Assembly: GCA_020847395.1 (NCBI GenBank)
Contig: JADLCD010000032.1
Coordinates: 19,628 to 83,627 of the forward strand
Length of the DNA: 64,000 nt
Reading direction: 5' to 3'
Source of the DNA: Chitinophagaceae bacterium
Lineage (GTDB): Bacteria > Bacteroidota > Bacteroidia > Chitinophagales > Chitinophagaceae
Under the pieces are notes generated by a model, which searched no databases, had not been told where the DNA came from, and worked only from the letters and a program-made list of their open reading frames with translations. The stretch's first letter is position 1, and the number at the start of each line of letters is the position of its first letter. Positions 36,345-44,024 of this stretch are shown in pieces. The translations under genes were made by a program, and so were the position numbers.

Positions 36345-37088
36345 TTAACCATACAGGTATTTATTCGGAATATTTATGGGGAAATAATCTATTCCGTATT
36401 TGGCTTTTAACAGTATAGATACTACTTCATAAATCTGTTTTTCTGTTCTTTGAAATTGCCGTAGCAAGCCCATCATCGCGTAGCTTACAGGATTAATTGA
36501 AGGTATGAATGTTTCCCATTCGTAGCCTTTGCCCCAAATAAGGCCGGGTACAGTTAACGATAAGTCTGCATTTTGAGCAACAAGAAAATTCATTACATCA
36601 ATGCTATTATTCGCATGTTGATTAACTGTATGGAAAACAGGAGTCTGCCCGCCAAAACCGTTGCTGTCAAATCCTGCTTTTGCATTTATATCCGCGCCAT
36701 ATTTTACGAGCATTTTTGCACAGTGAATATGATTGTATTCCGCACAAATATGTAAAAGTGTTGCTTCAAGTAGTGGCGTAAAGGTACAGTCTAAAGAATA
36801 TGTTTTAAATACCAGATCCTTATTATTGTTTAAATATTTTTCGAGCGAAGATGAGTCGTCAAGTAAAACAGCTAATAAGACTTTGTCATCAAACGCTACA
36901 CCAAAATCTACAAAAACCTTAATACAATTTTTAAATCCGGGGCCACGGAGATACATGTTTATCAGCTCATAAATAAGTGGTTTGCCTTTATGAAATTGAT
37001 TGGGATCAACTCCATTTTGGAAACATTCTTTAATTCCTTCTGCTGAATGAACTTCAAAGTCTCCTATTATTTTTTGCAGGTAATCCAT
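36345..37088 (-). CDS. ankyrin-repeat protein, function unknown
   Basis: A 247-residue cytoplasmic protein with at least two clear ankyrin units (TLLHICAEYNHIHCAKMLVKYGADIN, shortened: LLHICAEYNH...LVKYGADIN; and GQTPVFHTV...MNFLVAQNADLS). Such repeats bind other proteins. The frame is open to an ATG at 37178, but the extra 30 codons fall in a repeat of ACTTGCAACC/CCATAAAC words, so I start at MDYLQKIIGDF (37088). No signal peptide and no partner are evident. Confidence 0.75.
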   Translation of the reverse strand: MDYLQKIIGDFEVHSAEGIKECFQNGVDPNQFHKGKPLIYELINMYLRGPGFKNCIKVFVDFGVAFDDKVLLAVLLDDSSSLEKYLNNNKDLVFKTYSLDCTFTPLLEATLLHICAEYNHIHCAKMLVKYGADINAKAGFDSNGFGGQTPVFHTVNQHANNSIDVMNFLVAQNADLSLTVPGLIWGKGYEWETFIPSINPVSYAMMGLLRQFQRTEKQIYEVVSILLKAKYGIDYFPINIPNKYLYG

Positions 37089-37213
37089 TGTATCAGGTAT
37101 CAGGTTTGTAGTTTGAAGTTTGGGGTTGCAAGTTTCGGTTTTCGAGGTATTCGACAAGGTTACAAGTTTTAGGTGCATCTAAACCATAAACTACAAACCA
37201 TAAACCATAAACC
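37089..37213. repeat. word-repeat region upstream of the ankyrin gene
   Basis: Degenerate GGTTGCAAGTTT words (as at 18269) are followed by AAACCATAAACTACAAACC-type tandem words near 37180-37213. No gene or promoter is seen in it. Confidence 0.5.
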
Positions 37214-37221
37214 CGCCTCCC

Positions 37222-38850
37222 TCACACCTGAAACACTCCTAAATTAAAACGTTCTGTATTTTTTTTATGATTTGCCGCGGCAATGCCTTCGGAAATAAGT
37301 TGCCGGGTTTCTCCCGGATCAACAATAGCGTCTACCCATAACCGTGCTGCGGCGTAATAGGGTGTTGTTTGTTTTTCGTACCGCTGCCTGATGTCGTCCA
37401 ATATTTTTTTTTCTTCTGCCGGATCAATTTCTTTTCCTTTTGCTTTCAGTGCGCTTACCTGTATCTGCAATAATGTTTTTGCAGCCTGCTCGCCGCCCAT
37501 CACTGCTATGCGTGCAGAAGGCCATGCATATATAAACCTCGGGTCGTAGGCTTTACCGCACATGGCATAATTGCCTGCGCCAAAAGAATTGCCGATGATA
37601 ATAGTAATTTTTGGGACAATGGAATTGGCTACAGCGTTCACCAGTTTAGCCCCATCTTTAATAATACCTGAATGTTCACTCCTGCTGCCCACCATAAAAC
37701 CTGTTACATCCTGCAAAAAAACCAGTGGTATATTTTTCTGGTTGCAATTCATAATAAAGCGTGCAGCCTTATCGGCGCTATCATTATATATTACTCCGCC
37801 CAACTGAATTTCACCTTTCTTGTTTTTAATAACTTTACGTTGATTGGCAACTATACCAACAGCCCAGCCGTCAATGCGGGCATAACCGCATAAAATAGTT
37901 TGCCCGTAATCTTTTTTATACTGGTCAAAATCAGAATTATCCACCATTCTTTCAATGATCTCCAGCATATCATAAGGCCTGGTTGGGTCTGCGGGCAGCA
38001 TACCATAGATATCAGCCGGATCTTTTTTCGGCTTAATGCTTTTTATTCTGTTCAACCCCGCGGTTTCTTTTACTCCCAGTTTTGAAATGATCTTTTTTAC
38101 TTCGTCTAAGCATTGCTGTTCGGTGTCAAATTTATAATCTGCTATACCGCTTATTTCTGTATGCGTTGTTGCGCCGCCGAGTGTTTCTGCATCCACTTCT
38201 TCACCAATGGCAGCTTTTACAAGATAGGGTCCGGCTAAAAATATAGAGCCATTATTTTTTACCATCAGGGTTTCATCGCTCATGATGGGTAAATATGCGC
38301 CGCCTGCCACACAGGCGCCCATTACCGCGGCAATCTGCACAATACCCATTGCACTCATGCGGGCATTGTTTCGGAATATGCGTCCGAAATGTTCTTTATC
38401 GGGAAATATCTCATCCTGCATCGGGAGAAATACGCCTGCGCTATCTACAAGGTAAATGACGGGCAGGTTATTATCCATAGCAATCTCCTGCATGCGCAGG
38501 TTTTTTTTGCCTGTAATGGGAAACCACGCGCCTGCCTTTACAGTTTGATCGTTGGCAACAATAACACATTGCCTGCCGCTCACATAGCCTACACCTGCAA
38601 CTGTTCCCCCTGCCGGGCAACCACCCTGTTCTTCATACATTTCATAGCCCGCAAATGCCCCGATTTCTATGAAAGGTTTTCCTGCATCGCATAAATATTC
38701 AATTCTTTCTCTTGCGGTAAGTTTGTTTTTCTCCCATTGTTTTTCAATGGCTTTTTTACCACCGCCTGCATAAATTTTTTCCAAAGCCATTCTTACCTGG
38801 CTCAGGGCAAGTTTATGCACGTCCTCATTTTTATTGTTTTCTATATTCAT
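37222..38850 (-). CDS. acyl-CoA carboxylase carboxyltransferase (beta) subunit, methylcrotonyl-CoA type
   Basis: A 542-residue carboxyltransferase that moves CO2 from biotin to an acyl-CoA. Features matching methylcrotonyl-CoA carboxylase beta are GGGKKAIEKQ, KLTARERIEYL, the acyl-CoA-binding DSAGVFLPMQDEIFPDKEHFG (shortened: LPMQDEIFPDKEHFG), GACVAGGAYLPIMSDE, and the biotin-side FGAGNYAMCGKAYDPRF and AWPSARIAVMGGEQAA. The role would be leucine/isovalerate breakdown; propionyl-CoA or geranyl-CoA substrates are less likely. The biotin carboxylase alpha subunit is not adjacent, so the complex is encoded at split loci. Confidence 0.88.
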   Translation of the reverse strand: MNIENNKNEDVHKLALSQVRMALEKIYAGGGKKAIEKQWEKNKLTARERIEYLCDAGKPFIEIGAFAGYEMYEEQGGCPAGGTVAGVGYVSGRQCVIVANDQTVKAGAWFPITGKKNLRMQEIAMDNNLPVIYLVDSAGVFLPMQDEIFPDKEHFGRIFRNNARMSAMGIVQIAAVMGACVAGGAYLPIMSDETLMVKNNGSIFLAGPYLVKAAIGEEVDAETLGGATTHTEISGIADYKFDTEQQCLDEVKKIISKLGVKETAGLNRIKSIKPKKDPADIYGMLPADPTRPYDMLEIIERMVDNSDFDQYKKDYGQTILCGYARIDGWAVGIVANQRKVIKNKKGEIQLGGVIYNDSADKAARFIMNCNQKNIPLVFLQDVTGFMVGSRSEHSGIIKDGAKLVNAVANSIVPKITIIIGNSFGAGNYAMCGKAYDPRFIYAWPSARIAVMGGEQAAKTLLQIQVSALKAKGKEIDPAEEKKILDDIRQRYEKQTTPYYAAARLWVDAIVDPGETRQLISEGIAAANHKKNTERFNLGVFQV

Positions 38851-38865
38851 TTACATTTTTTTAAA

Positions 38866-38918
38866 AAACCTATAGGGTTTGCAGCGCTGCTCTTCAGCCC
38901 GGCAAACCCTATAGGTTT
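38866..38918. repeat. dispersed palindromic repeat, family C (inverted copy)
   Basis: Seventeen-bp arms at 38866-38882 and 38902-38918 (outer end AAACCTATAGGG) with the same GCAGCGCTGC and GCCCGGC centre as the copy at 18382-18434, in the opposite orientation. It lies between the Dabb gene stop and the carboxylase start. Confidence 0.75.
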
Positions 38919-38940
38919 AATGGTTTAAACCGGCATCATT

Positions 38941-39318
38941 TTATTTTGCCCAATAATCAACCACTACCGCTTTATCAAGATATGGTTTTAATATTTCAAC
39001 AAAAGCTTTATGTTCCGGATGTGGCAGATATACTTCCCTGTCTTTTTCAGATGCGAAGGTTACAAAAAAGCAATGCGTTAAACCTTCATTCAGTCCTTCG
39101 GGACTGTTGTTGGTGCCCCATTCAAATGCTTTTACCTCTTTGATTTTTGAAGGTAATGCTTTAAATGCATCTTCTACTTTTTTTACCTGCTCAGGAGTAG
39201 CACTTTCCTTAAACTTAAATAGTACAACGTGACGTAACATTTTCTGATCTTTATTATTTGCTGAAATGATGGTTGCCGAAATAGTAAATACTGCAATAAT
39301 TAAAATGAAATTTCTCAT
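38941..39318 (-). CDS. exported Dabb (stress-responsive A/B barrel) protein
   Basis: A 125-residue protein with a signal peptide (about 1-20, ending ISANN) and one Dabb domain: LRHVVLFKFKESATPEQV, EWGTNNSPEGL, THCFFVTFASEKDREVYLPH, HKAFVEILKPYL. Dabb domains form dimeric ferredoxin-like barrels; most have no known reaction, and some bind small hydrophobic ligands or act as cyclases. The export signal is common in Bacteroidota members of the family. It is divergent from the nagB-like gene. Confidence 0.88.
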   Translation of the reverse strand: MRNFILIIAVFTISATIISANNKDQKMLRHVVLFKFKESATPEQVKKVEDAFKALPSKIKEVKAFEWGTNNSPEGLNEGLTHCFFVTFASEKDREVYLPHPEHKAFVEILKPYLDKAVVVDYWAK

Positions 39319-39358
39319 ATTGATTGTTTTATTTTTGAGGTGTATGGTATAGGGTAAA

Positions 39359-39385
39359 AGGTGTAAGGCTTTATACCTTACACCT
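39359..39385. repeat. AGGTGTAAGG hairpin in a divergent gap
   Basis: Perfect 10-bp arms AGGTGTAAGG and CCTTACACCT with a 7-nt loop, embedded in more GTGTA/GGTATA words. It lies between the Dabb and nagB-like starts. Confidence 0.55.
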
Positions 39386-39429
39386 CAAATGTATATGTTT
39401 TTTAAAAACACTAAATCAAAGGTTTGTCT

Positions 39430-40152
39430 ATGAACATTATTATTTCTGAAGATTATGCTGCAATGTCGCGCAGGGCGGCAAACGATGTTAAAAGAATAAT
39501 ACAACAAAAGCCAGGCTGCCTGGTTTGTATTCCATCAGGCGATACACCAACAGGCATGTATAATAACCTGGCTGAAGATTATAAAGCAGGTAAACTAAAT
39601 ATTGAGCAAACTTATTTTGTTGGGTTAGACGAATGGGGTGGATTAAATAAAGAAGATAATGGCAGTTGCGGGTATTACCTGCACAAATATTTTCTTAACC
39701 CATTGCAGGTAAAAAAAGAAAAATATTTTTTGTTTGATGGTAAAGCGGGCGATTTAAAAAGCGAATGTGTAAAAGCTGAAGCCTTTATTGATGCAAGAGG
39801 CGGAATTGAACTTGCTATTCTTGGACTTGGTATGAACGGTCATCTTGGTATTAATGAACCGGGTGTATCCCCGGAATTACGAACACATGTTATTCAGCTT
39901 GATGAGCTCACCAAAAAAGTTGGACAAAAATATTTTGATAAAGCAACATTGCTTAATACCGGTATAACCATTGGCTTGCAATTACTGCTTGAAGCAAAAA
40001 CAATTTTTCTTTTAGTGAGCGGAAAACATAAAACTGGTATACTTAACCAGGTGCTGAATGGAGAAATATCGAACAAAGTTCCTGCGAGTTTATTACGCAA
40101 CCACGGTAATTGTTTTGTGTATGTGGATAAAGACGCGGGAGAAAAAATTTAA
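39430..40152 (+). CDS. glucosamine-6-phosphate deaminase / 6-phosphogluconolactonase-family sugar isomerase
   Basis: A 240-residue NagB-fold protein. Family motifs are the phosphate loop PSGDTPTGMYNNL (about 35-47), FVGLDEWGG with D67, and LGLGMNGHLGINEPG containing the proton-relay H138 and E143. This fits glucosamine-6-phosphate deamination to fructose-6-phosphate and ammonia, but it is shorter than E. coli NagB (266) and lacks the allosteric tail, so it may act on another sugar phosphate. A TTG two codons earlier (39424) is in frame; the ATG at 39430 is preferred. A family A palindrome follows at 40160. murQ, another amino-sugar gene, is 6 kb away. Confidence 0.8.
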   Translation: MNIIISEDYAAMSRRAANDVKRIIQQKPGCLVCIPSGDTPTGMYNNLAEDYKAGKLNIEQTYFVGLDEWGGLNKEDNGSCGYYLHKYFLNPLQVKKEKYFLFDGKAGDLKSECVKAEAFIDARGGIELAILGLGMNGHLGINEPGVSPELRTHVIQLDELTKKVGQKYFDKATLLNTGITIGLQLLLEAKTIFLLVSGKHKTGILNQVLNGEISNKVPASLLRNHGNCFVYVDKDAGEKI

Positions 40153-40159
40153 GGCATAT

Positions 40160-40187
40160 GTAGAGACAAGGCATGCCTTGTTTCTAC
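40160..40187. repeat. palindromic intergenic repeat, family A
   Basis: GTAGAGACAAGGCATGCC and a near-complementary half (one mismatch) form a 28-bp palindrome 8 bp after the nagB-like stop. It shares AGAGACA, GCATG and TGTYTCTA with 10487-10516. Confidence 0.65.
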
Positions 40188-40285
40188 GCGAATAAAACAA
40201 AAGCAGTACTCTTAATGAATACTGCTTTTTGTTGGTTTTACACTGATAGATTATTAATTATCTCTCGTATAACCTACTTTACCGA

Positions 40286-40603
40286 TTACTGTGCAAGTTT
40301 GATTTCACCTACATCTGTAGCTGCACCATCTTTAACTTCAACACCATCTTTAGCGGCATTTTTAAATGGAGCTTTGGCCTCGATAATTACCTGGTAAGTA
40401 CCGGGTTTAACATCGCCTATTTCAAATGCACCATTGGCTATATCTGCTTTAACTGTATCAGTACCTGAAATAGCCCAAGCTCTAACTGCTGCATCTGCAG
40501 GTGCCACTGTTCCTTTAACAGAACCATTTGTTATTACATTGAATGCGAACAATCCGGCAGTCAAAATACCTAAGCCTGCCAATGTTAATCTTGCTTTTTT
40601 CAT
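40286..40603 (-). CDS. small exported carboxypeptidase-regulatory-like domain protein
   Basis: A 105-residue protein with a signal peptide or membrane anchor (LTLAGLGILTAGLFAFNV) and one transthyretin-like fold: VKGTVAPADAAVRAWAISG, then FEIGDVKPGTYQVIIEAKAPF. This domain occurs at the N terminus of TonB receptors; here it stands alone and may bind or scaffold at the envelope. It is a lone minus-strand gene. The 349 bp after its start (40604-40952) hold no gene but carry the parE promoter region. Confidence 0.8.
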   Translation of the reverse strand: MKKARLTLAGLGILTAGLFAFNVITNGSVKGTVAPADAAVRAWAISGTDTVKADIANGAFEIGDVKPGTYQVIIEAKAPFKNAAKDGVEVKDGAATDVGEIKLAQ

Positions 40604-40880
40604 ACCTCTGGAATTTTTATGTTTATCTAATAAATTGATTTATTCTTTCCGAGGAGTGAGATTAGATGGGATGCAGGTATAAAGACAACTACTGTGCCAA
40701 AAAATAAAACGCCCTTATGTTAAAATGCTTTAACACTTTAATGGAGTATAGCAAAACCTGTGGCGGTAAGCATTTCTGTTATCAACTTCGGTTATACATA
40801 ACCGTTATATATATGCCTGGCATTAACCGGGATATTCACAGGCGTGCATATTCAGAAATGCATCTGTTCTTCTCTTTTAT

Positions 40881-40927
40881 TATATTTGCCGCGTTTATAA
40901 AATACTAAAATAATTAGTATACATTTG
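40881..40927 (+). promoter_or_regulatory. parE promoter region with two -7 boxes and an inverted repeat
   Basis: TATATTTG (40881-40888) and TACATTTG (40920-40927) both match TAnnTTTG. The inverted repeat TACTAA / TTAGTA (40903-40919) ends directly at the second box, a good place for a repressor. The second box gives a leader of about 20 nt to the ATG at 40953. No -33 TTG is at a good distance for either. Confidence 0.45.
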
Positions 40928-40952
40928 CCGCATTTTACAACCCAATATTGAT

Positions 40953-42848
40953 ATGGCAGAAGCGAAACAGAATTTGTTTGACTATAACGAAGACTCCATT
41001 AAATCTCTCGACTGGCGTGAGCATATACGCCTGCGCCCCGGTATGTATATCGGTAAGCTGGGCGATGGCAGCAGTGCCGATGATGGTATTTATGTATTAT
41101 TGAAAGAAGTGCTTGATAACTGTATTGACGAGCATATGATGGGCTATGGAAAGCAGGTTGAAATAACTGTTGAAGGAAAAACCGTAACGGTAAGAGATTA
41201 TGGCCGCGGTATTCCCCTGGGTAAAGTGGTTGATGTGGTGAGCAAGATAAACACCGGCGCTAAATACGACAGCAAAGCCTTTCAGAAATCTGTAGGTTTA
41301 AATGGTGTTGGTACCAAAGCGGTGAATGCGCTCAGTAATTATTTTAAAGTAACCGCTGTAAGAGATGGTAAGCAAAAAACCGCGGAGTTTGAGAGAGGTA
41401 TTTTAATTAAGGAACATAAGGAAGCCAAGTCGGATGAAAGCAATGGCACACTGGTAACTTTTATACCTGATGAAGGCGTTTTCAGAAATTTTCATTTTCA
41501 GCAGGAGTATATTGATAACCTGATTTGGAATTATTGCTACCTGAACGCGGGTTTAATCATCAGCTTCAATGGAAAAAAATATGTAAGTAAGAATGGTTTG
41601 TTAGACCTGCTTCAGAGAAAAACAAACCCCGATGAACTCAGGTATCCTATTATTCATCTTAAAGGCGAGGATATTGAACTTGCTATTACGCATAACAATG
41701 ATTATGGTGAAGAGATTTTCAGTTTTGTGAACGGGCAGTATACTACGCAGGGTGGTACGCATCAACAGGCTTTTCGCGAAGCATTTGTAAAAGTGGTGAG
41801 GGATTTCTATAAAAAGGATTATGATTTTGCTGATATCAGGCAAAGTATTGTGGCAGCAGTGGCTGTGCGTGTGGTGGAGCCGGTGTTTGAAAGCCAGACA
41901 AAAACAAAACTCGGTTCTCAGTACATAGAAGAGGGTGGCACAAGCATGAAGAATTTTGTGTTTGAGTTTTTATCTAAAGAGTTAGATAATTACCTGCACA
42001 AAAATCCAGCCACTGCAGATGCGCTGAAAAAACGCATTGAGCAAAGTGAAAGAGAACGCAAAGAGCTGGCAGGCATAAAAAAGCTTGCAAATGAAAGAGC
42101 AAAGAAAGCCAACCTGCATAACCGCAAACTGCGCGATTGCCGCATACATTTAAATGATGAGCCTCCAGGTAAGGGCAAAGAAGATTTTCATGCAAGGCAA
42201 TTGGATAGTACCATTTTTATTACTGAGGGTGATTCTGCAAGCGGCTCTATTACCAAAGCCCGTGATGTGGAAACGCAGGCGGTGTTTAGTCTGCGTGGTA
42301 AACCGTTAAACTGTTTTGGCCTTACCAAAAAAGTGGTGTACGAAAATGAAGAGTTTAACCTGTTGCAACACGCACTGAACATTGAAGAAGGTATTGAGGG
42401 TTTGCGCTATAACAATATTGTTGTAGCAACAGATGCCGACGTAGACGGTATGCATATCCGTTTGCTGTTGCTTACCTTCTTCCTGCAATTTTTCCCTGAT
42501 CTTGTAAAGAACGGGCATGTATATATATTGGAAACGCCTTTATTCCGCGTAAGAAACAAACAGGAAACCATTTATTGTTATGACGAAGTGGAAAAGCAGG
42601 CAGCCGCTAAAAAATTAGGAAGTAAACCTGAGATCACCAGGTTTAAAGGATTGGGTGAAATTTCTCCGGATGAGTTTGTAAAATTCATCAGTTCAGATAT
42701 GCGCAAGCAACCGGTGATGGTAATGCCCGAAACACATTTGCAGCAATTGCTGGAATATTATATGGGCAAGAATACCCAGGAAAGACAGGAATTTATTATT
42801 GATAATTTAAGAGTGGAGATTGATTTGGCGGAAGGGGAAAGTAAATAG
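40953..42848 (+). CDS. parE: DNA topoisomerase IV subunit B (type IIA ATPase subunit)
   Basis: A 631-residue GHKL-ATPase/Toprim subunit. The ATPase motifs are [10 protein letters not shown] (Bergerat Asn/Glu), DYGRGIPLG, and the [14 protein letters not shown] lid; the Toprim catalytic site is in TEGDSASGS and [12 protein letters not shown], ending with [12 protein letters not shown]. The length and pairing with the parC-type gene 1.2 kb downstream point to topoisomerase IV (chromosome unlinking) rather than gyrase. The stop is followed at once by a 14-bp tandem array. Confidence 0.92.
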   Translation: MAEAKQNLFDYNEDSIKSLDWREHIRLRPGMYIGKLGDGSSADDGIYVLLKEVLDNCIDEHMMGYGKQVEITVEGKTVTVRDYGRGIPLGKVVDVVSKINTGAKYDSKAFQKSVGLNGVGTKAVNALSNYFKVTAVRDGKQKTAEFERGILIKEHKEAKSDESNGTLVTFIPDEGVFRNFHFQQEYIDNLIWNYCYLNAGLIISFNGKKYVSKNGLLDLLQRKTNPDELRYPIIHLKGEDIELAITHNNDYGEEIFSFVNGQYTTQGGTHQQAFREAFVKVVRDFYKKDYDFADIRQSIVAAVAVRVVEPVFESQTKTKLGSQYIEEGGTSMKNFVFEFLSKELDNYLHKNPATADALKKRIEQSERERKELAGIKKLANERAKKANLHNRKLRDCRIHLNDEPPGKGKEDFHARQLDSTIFITEGDSASGSITKARDVETQAVFSLRGKPLNCFGLTKKVVYENEEFNLLQHALNIEEGIEGLRYNNIVVATDADVDGMHIRLLLLTFFLQFFPDLVKNGHVYILETPLFRVRNKQETIYCYDEVEKQAAAKKLGSKPEITRFKGLGEISPDEFVKFISSDMRKQPVMVMPETHLQQLLEYYMGKNTQERQEFIIDNLRVEIDLAEGESK

Positions 42849-42856
42849 TGGTAATA

Positions 42857-43042
42857 AGTAGTAAGTAGTAAGAAGTAAGTAGTAAGAAGTAAGTAGTAAG
42901 AAGTAAGTAGTAAGAAGTAAGTGGTAAGAAGTAAGTGGTAAGAAGTAAGTGGTAGGAAGTAAGTGGTAGGAAGTAAGTGGTAGGAAGTAAGTGGTAGGAA
43001 GTAAGTGGTAAGAAGTAAGTAGTAAGAAGTAAGCGGTAAGAT
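42857..43042. repeat. tandem array of about thirteen 14-bp units (GTAAGTRGTARGAA)
   Basis: Thirteen contiguous 14-bp units begin within 15 bp of the parE stop. Variants are ordered: outer units read AGTAGTAAGA, inner ones AGTGGTAGGA, with intermediates between, as expected from local expansion. Both copies of the same unit type at 49976-50055 also begin at a gene stop. A minus-strand open frame through it is an artefact of the 42-bp coding period. Confidence 0.9.
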
Positions 43043-43116
43043 GGTTACAGGTTTCAAGTTACAGGTATTTAAACTATAAACCTGTTACTGAATTTACAAG
43101 ATCTGCAAAGCTTATA

Positions 43117-43160
43117 ACCTGAAACCTGAAACTTGCAACCTGAAACTTGCAACCCGCAAC
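43117..43160. repeat. ACCTGAAACTTGCA word repeat
   Basis: Three head-to-tail ACCTGAAACTTGCA-type units, the reverse complement of the array at 18269-18338, lie 26 bp before the DUF1835 ATG. Confidence 0.7.
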
Positions 43161-43186
43161 AACAAACAATAAACAACAAACCGATC

Positions 43187-44020
43187 ATGATACACATTGT
43201 ATTTAACGAAGCCGATGTTGACGTGTTGAATAAAGCTATTGAGCTTGATGAAACCCTGCAGGGAAATGTGATACAGATAAAAGATGATTATGCAGTTGGT
43301 CCTGTTTCAAATTTATATATGAGTGAAGGAATAGCTGCAAGAAAAGCCTGGTGGAGTGAAGTGCTGGCTGGCGGCGATTTAAACGGAAAGGCTGATGACG
43401 GTTCCGTGAATGATTATGATACCGTGGCAACCCTGGTGGGCACCTTACGTCGTGATCCAGAGGAAAAAGTTTGGATTTGGGCAGCGCAGAATAAACATGA
43501 TGTAAGCGGTTATTACTGGCTGCTGCATTATATGAAAGAATTCCAGGGGCGCGTGTTGATTCTTTATTTGAATAACCTGCCTTTTATTAATGAAAAGGGA
43601 AATATTTTTTACCCGGAATGGCTGCATGTAATTCCGCCTAAGGAATTTATTAAAGCAAAAAAATTAGCACGCCCCATTACATTAAGCGAGTTTGAAGTAG
43701 ACCCTGATGAATGGATTAAACTCAGTAATGAAAACAAAGCCGTGCGTATATTGGAAGGCGGAAAAAAACTGGTACAGTATAACGATGATTTTTATGATGC
43801 CGACCTGAAAAAATATATTACAAAAGACTGGCAGAAAGGTAATAAAGTCATTGCTCATTTTCTTTCAAAAAGCAAACATACTACCGGTGATGCCTACCTG
43901 CTATGGCGACTGAAAAAGCTGATTGAGAAAGGAGAATATGATGTGCAGGGTGAGGTGAAAAATATGAAGGATTTTGAAATAAAGACAAAAGCAGCAGTTA
44001 CTGAAACCGTAAGTGAATAA
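43187..44020 (+). CDS. DUF1835 domain protein
   Basis: A 277-residue cytoplasmic protein whose start MIHIVFNEADVDVLNKAIEL and DDYAVGPVSNL match the DUF1835 domain, followed by a C-terminal DUF3658-like region (ARPITLSEFEVDPDEWIKL...). No enzymatic role is known. The frame opens 18 codons upstream inside the repeat, so I use the ATG at 43187. It lies between the two topoisomerase IV genes and its stop (44018-44020) is 4 bp before the parC ATG, so it is translated with parC; this suggests a link to topoisomerase function or simply a conserved operon order. Confidence 0.85.
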   Translation: MIHIVFNEADVDVLNKAIELDETLQGNVIQIKDDYAVGPVSNLYMSEGIAARKAWWSEVLAGGDLNGKADDGSVNDYDTVATLVGTLRRDPEEKVWIWAAQNKHDVSGYYWLLHYMKEFQGRVLILYLNNLPFINEKGNIFYPEWLHVIPPKEFIKAKKLARPITLSEFEVDPDEWIKLSNENKAVRILEGGKKLVQYNDDFYDADLKKYITKDWQKGNKVIAHFLSKSKHTTGDAYLLWRLKKLIEKGEYDVQGEVKNMKDFEIKTKAAVTETVSE

Positions 44021-44024
44021 TATT

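Noticed and set aside
42758..43057. Minus-strand open frame of 99 codons rich in Leu, Tyr and Thr
   Set aside because: It is a reading of the 14-bp tandem array (42-bp coding period) plus the antisense end of parE; no independent signal for a gene.
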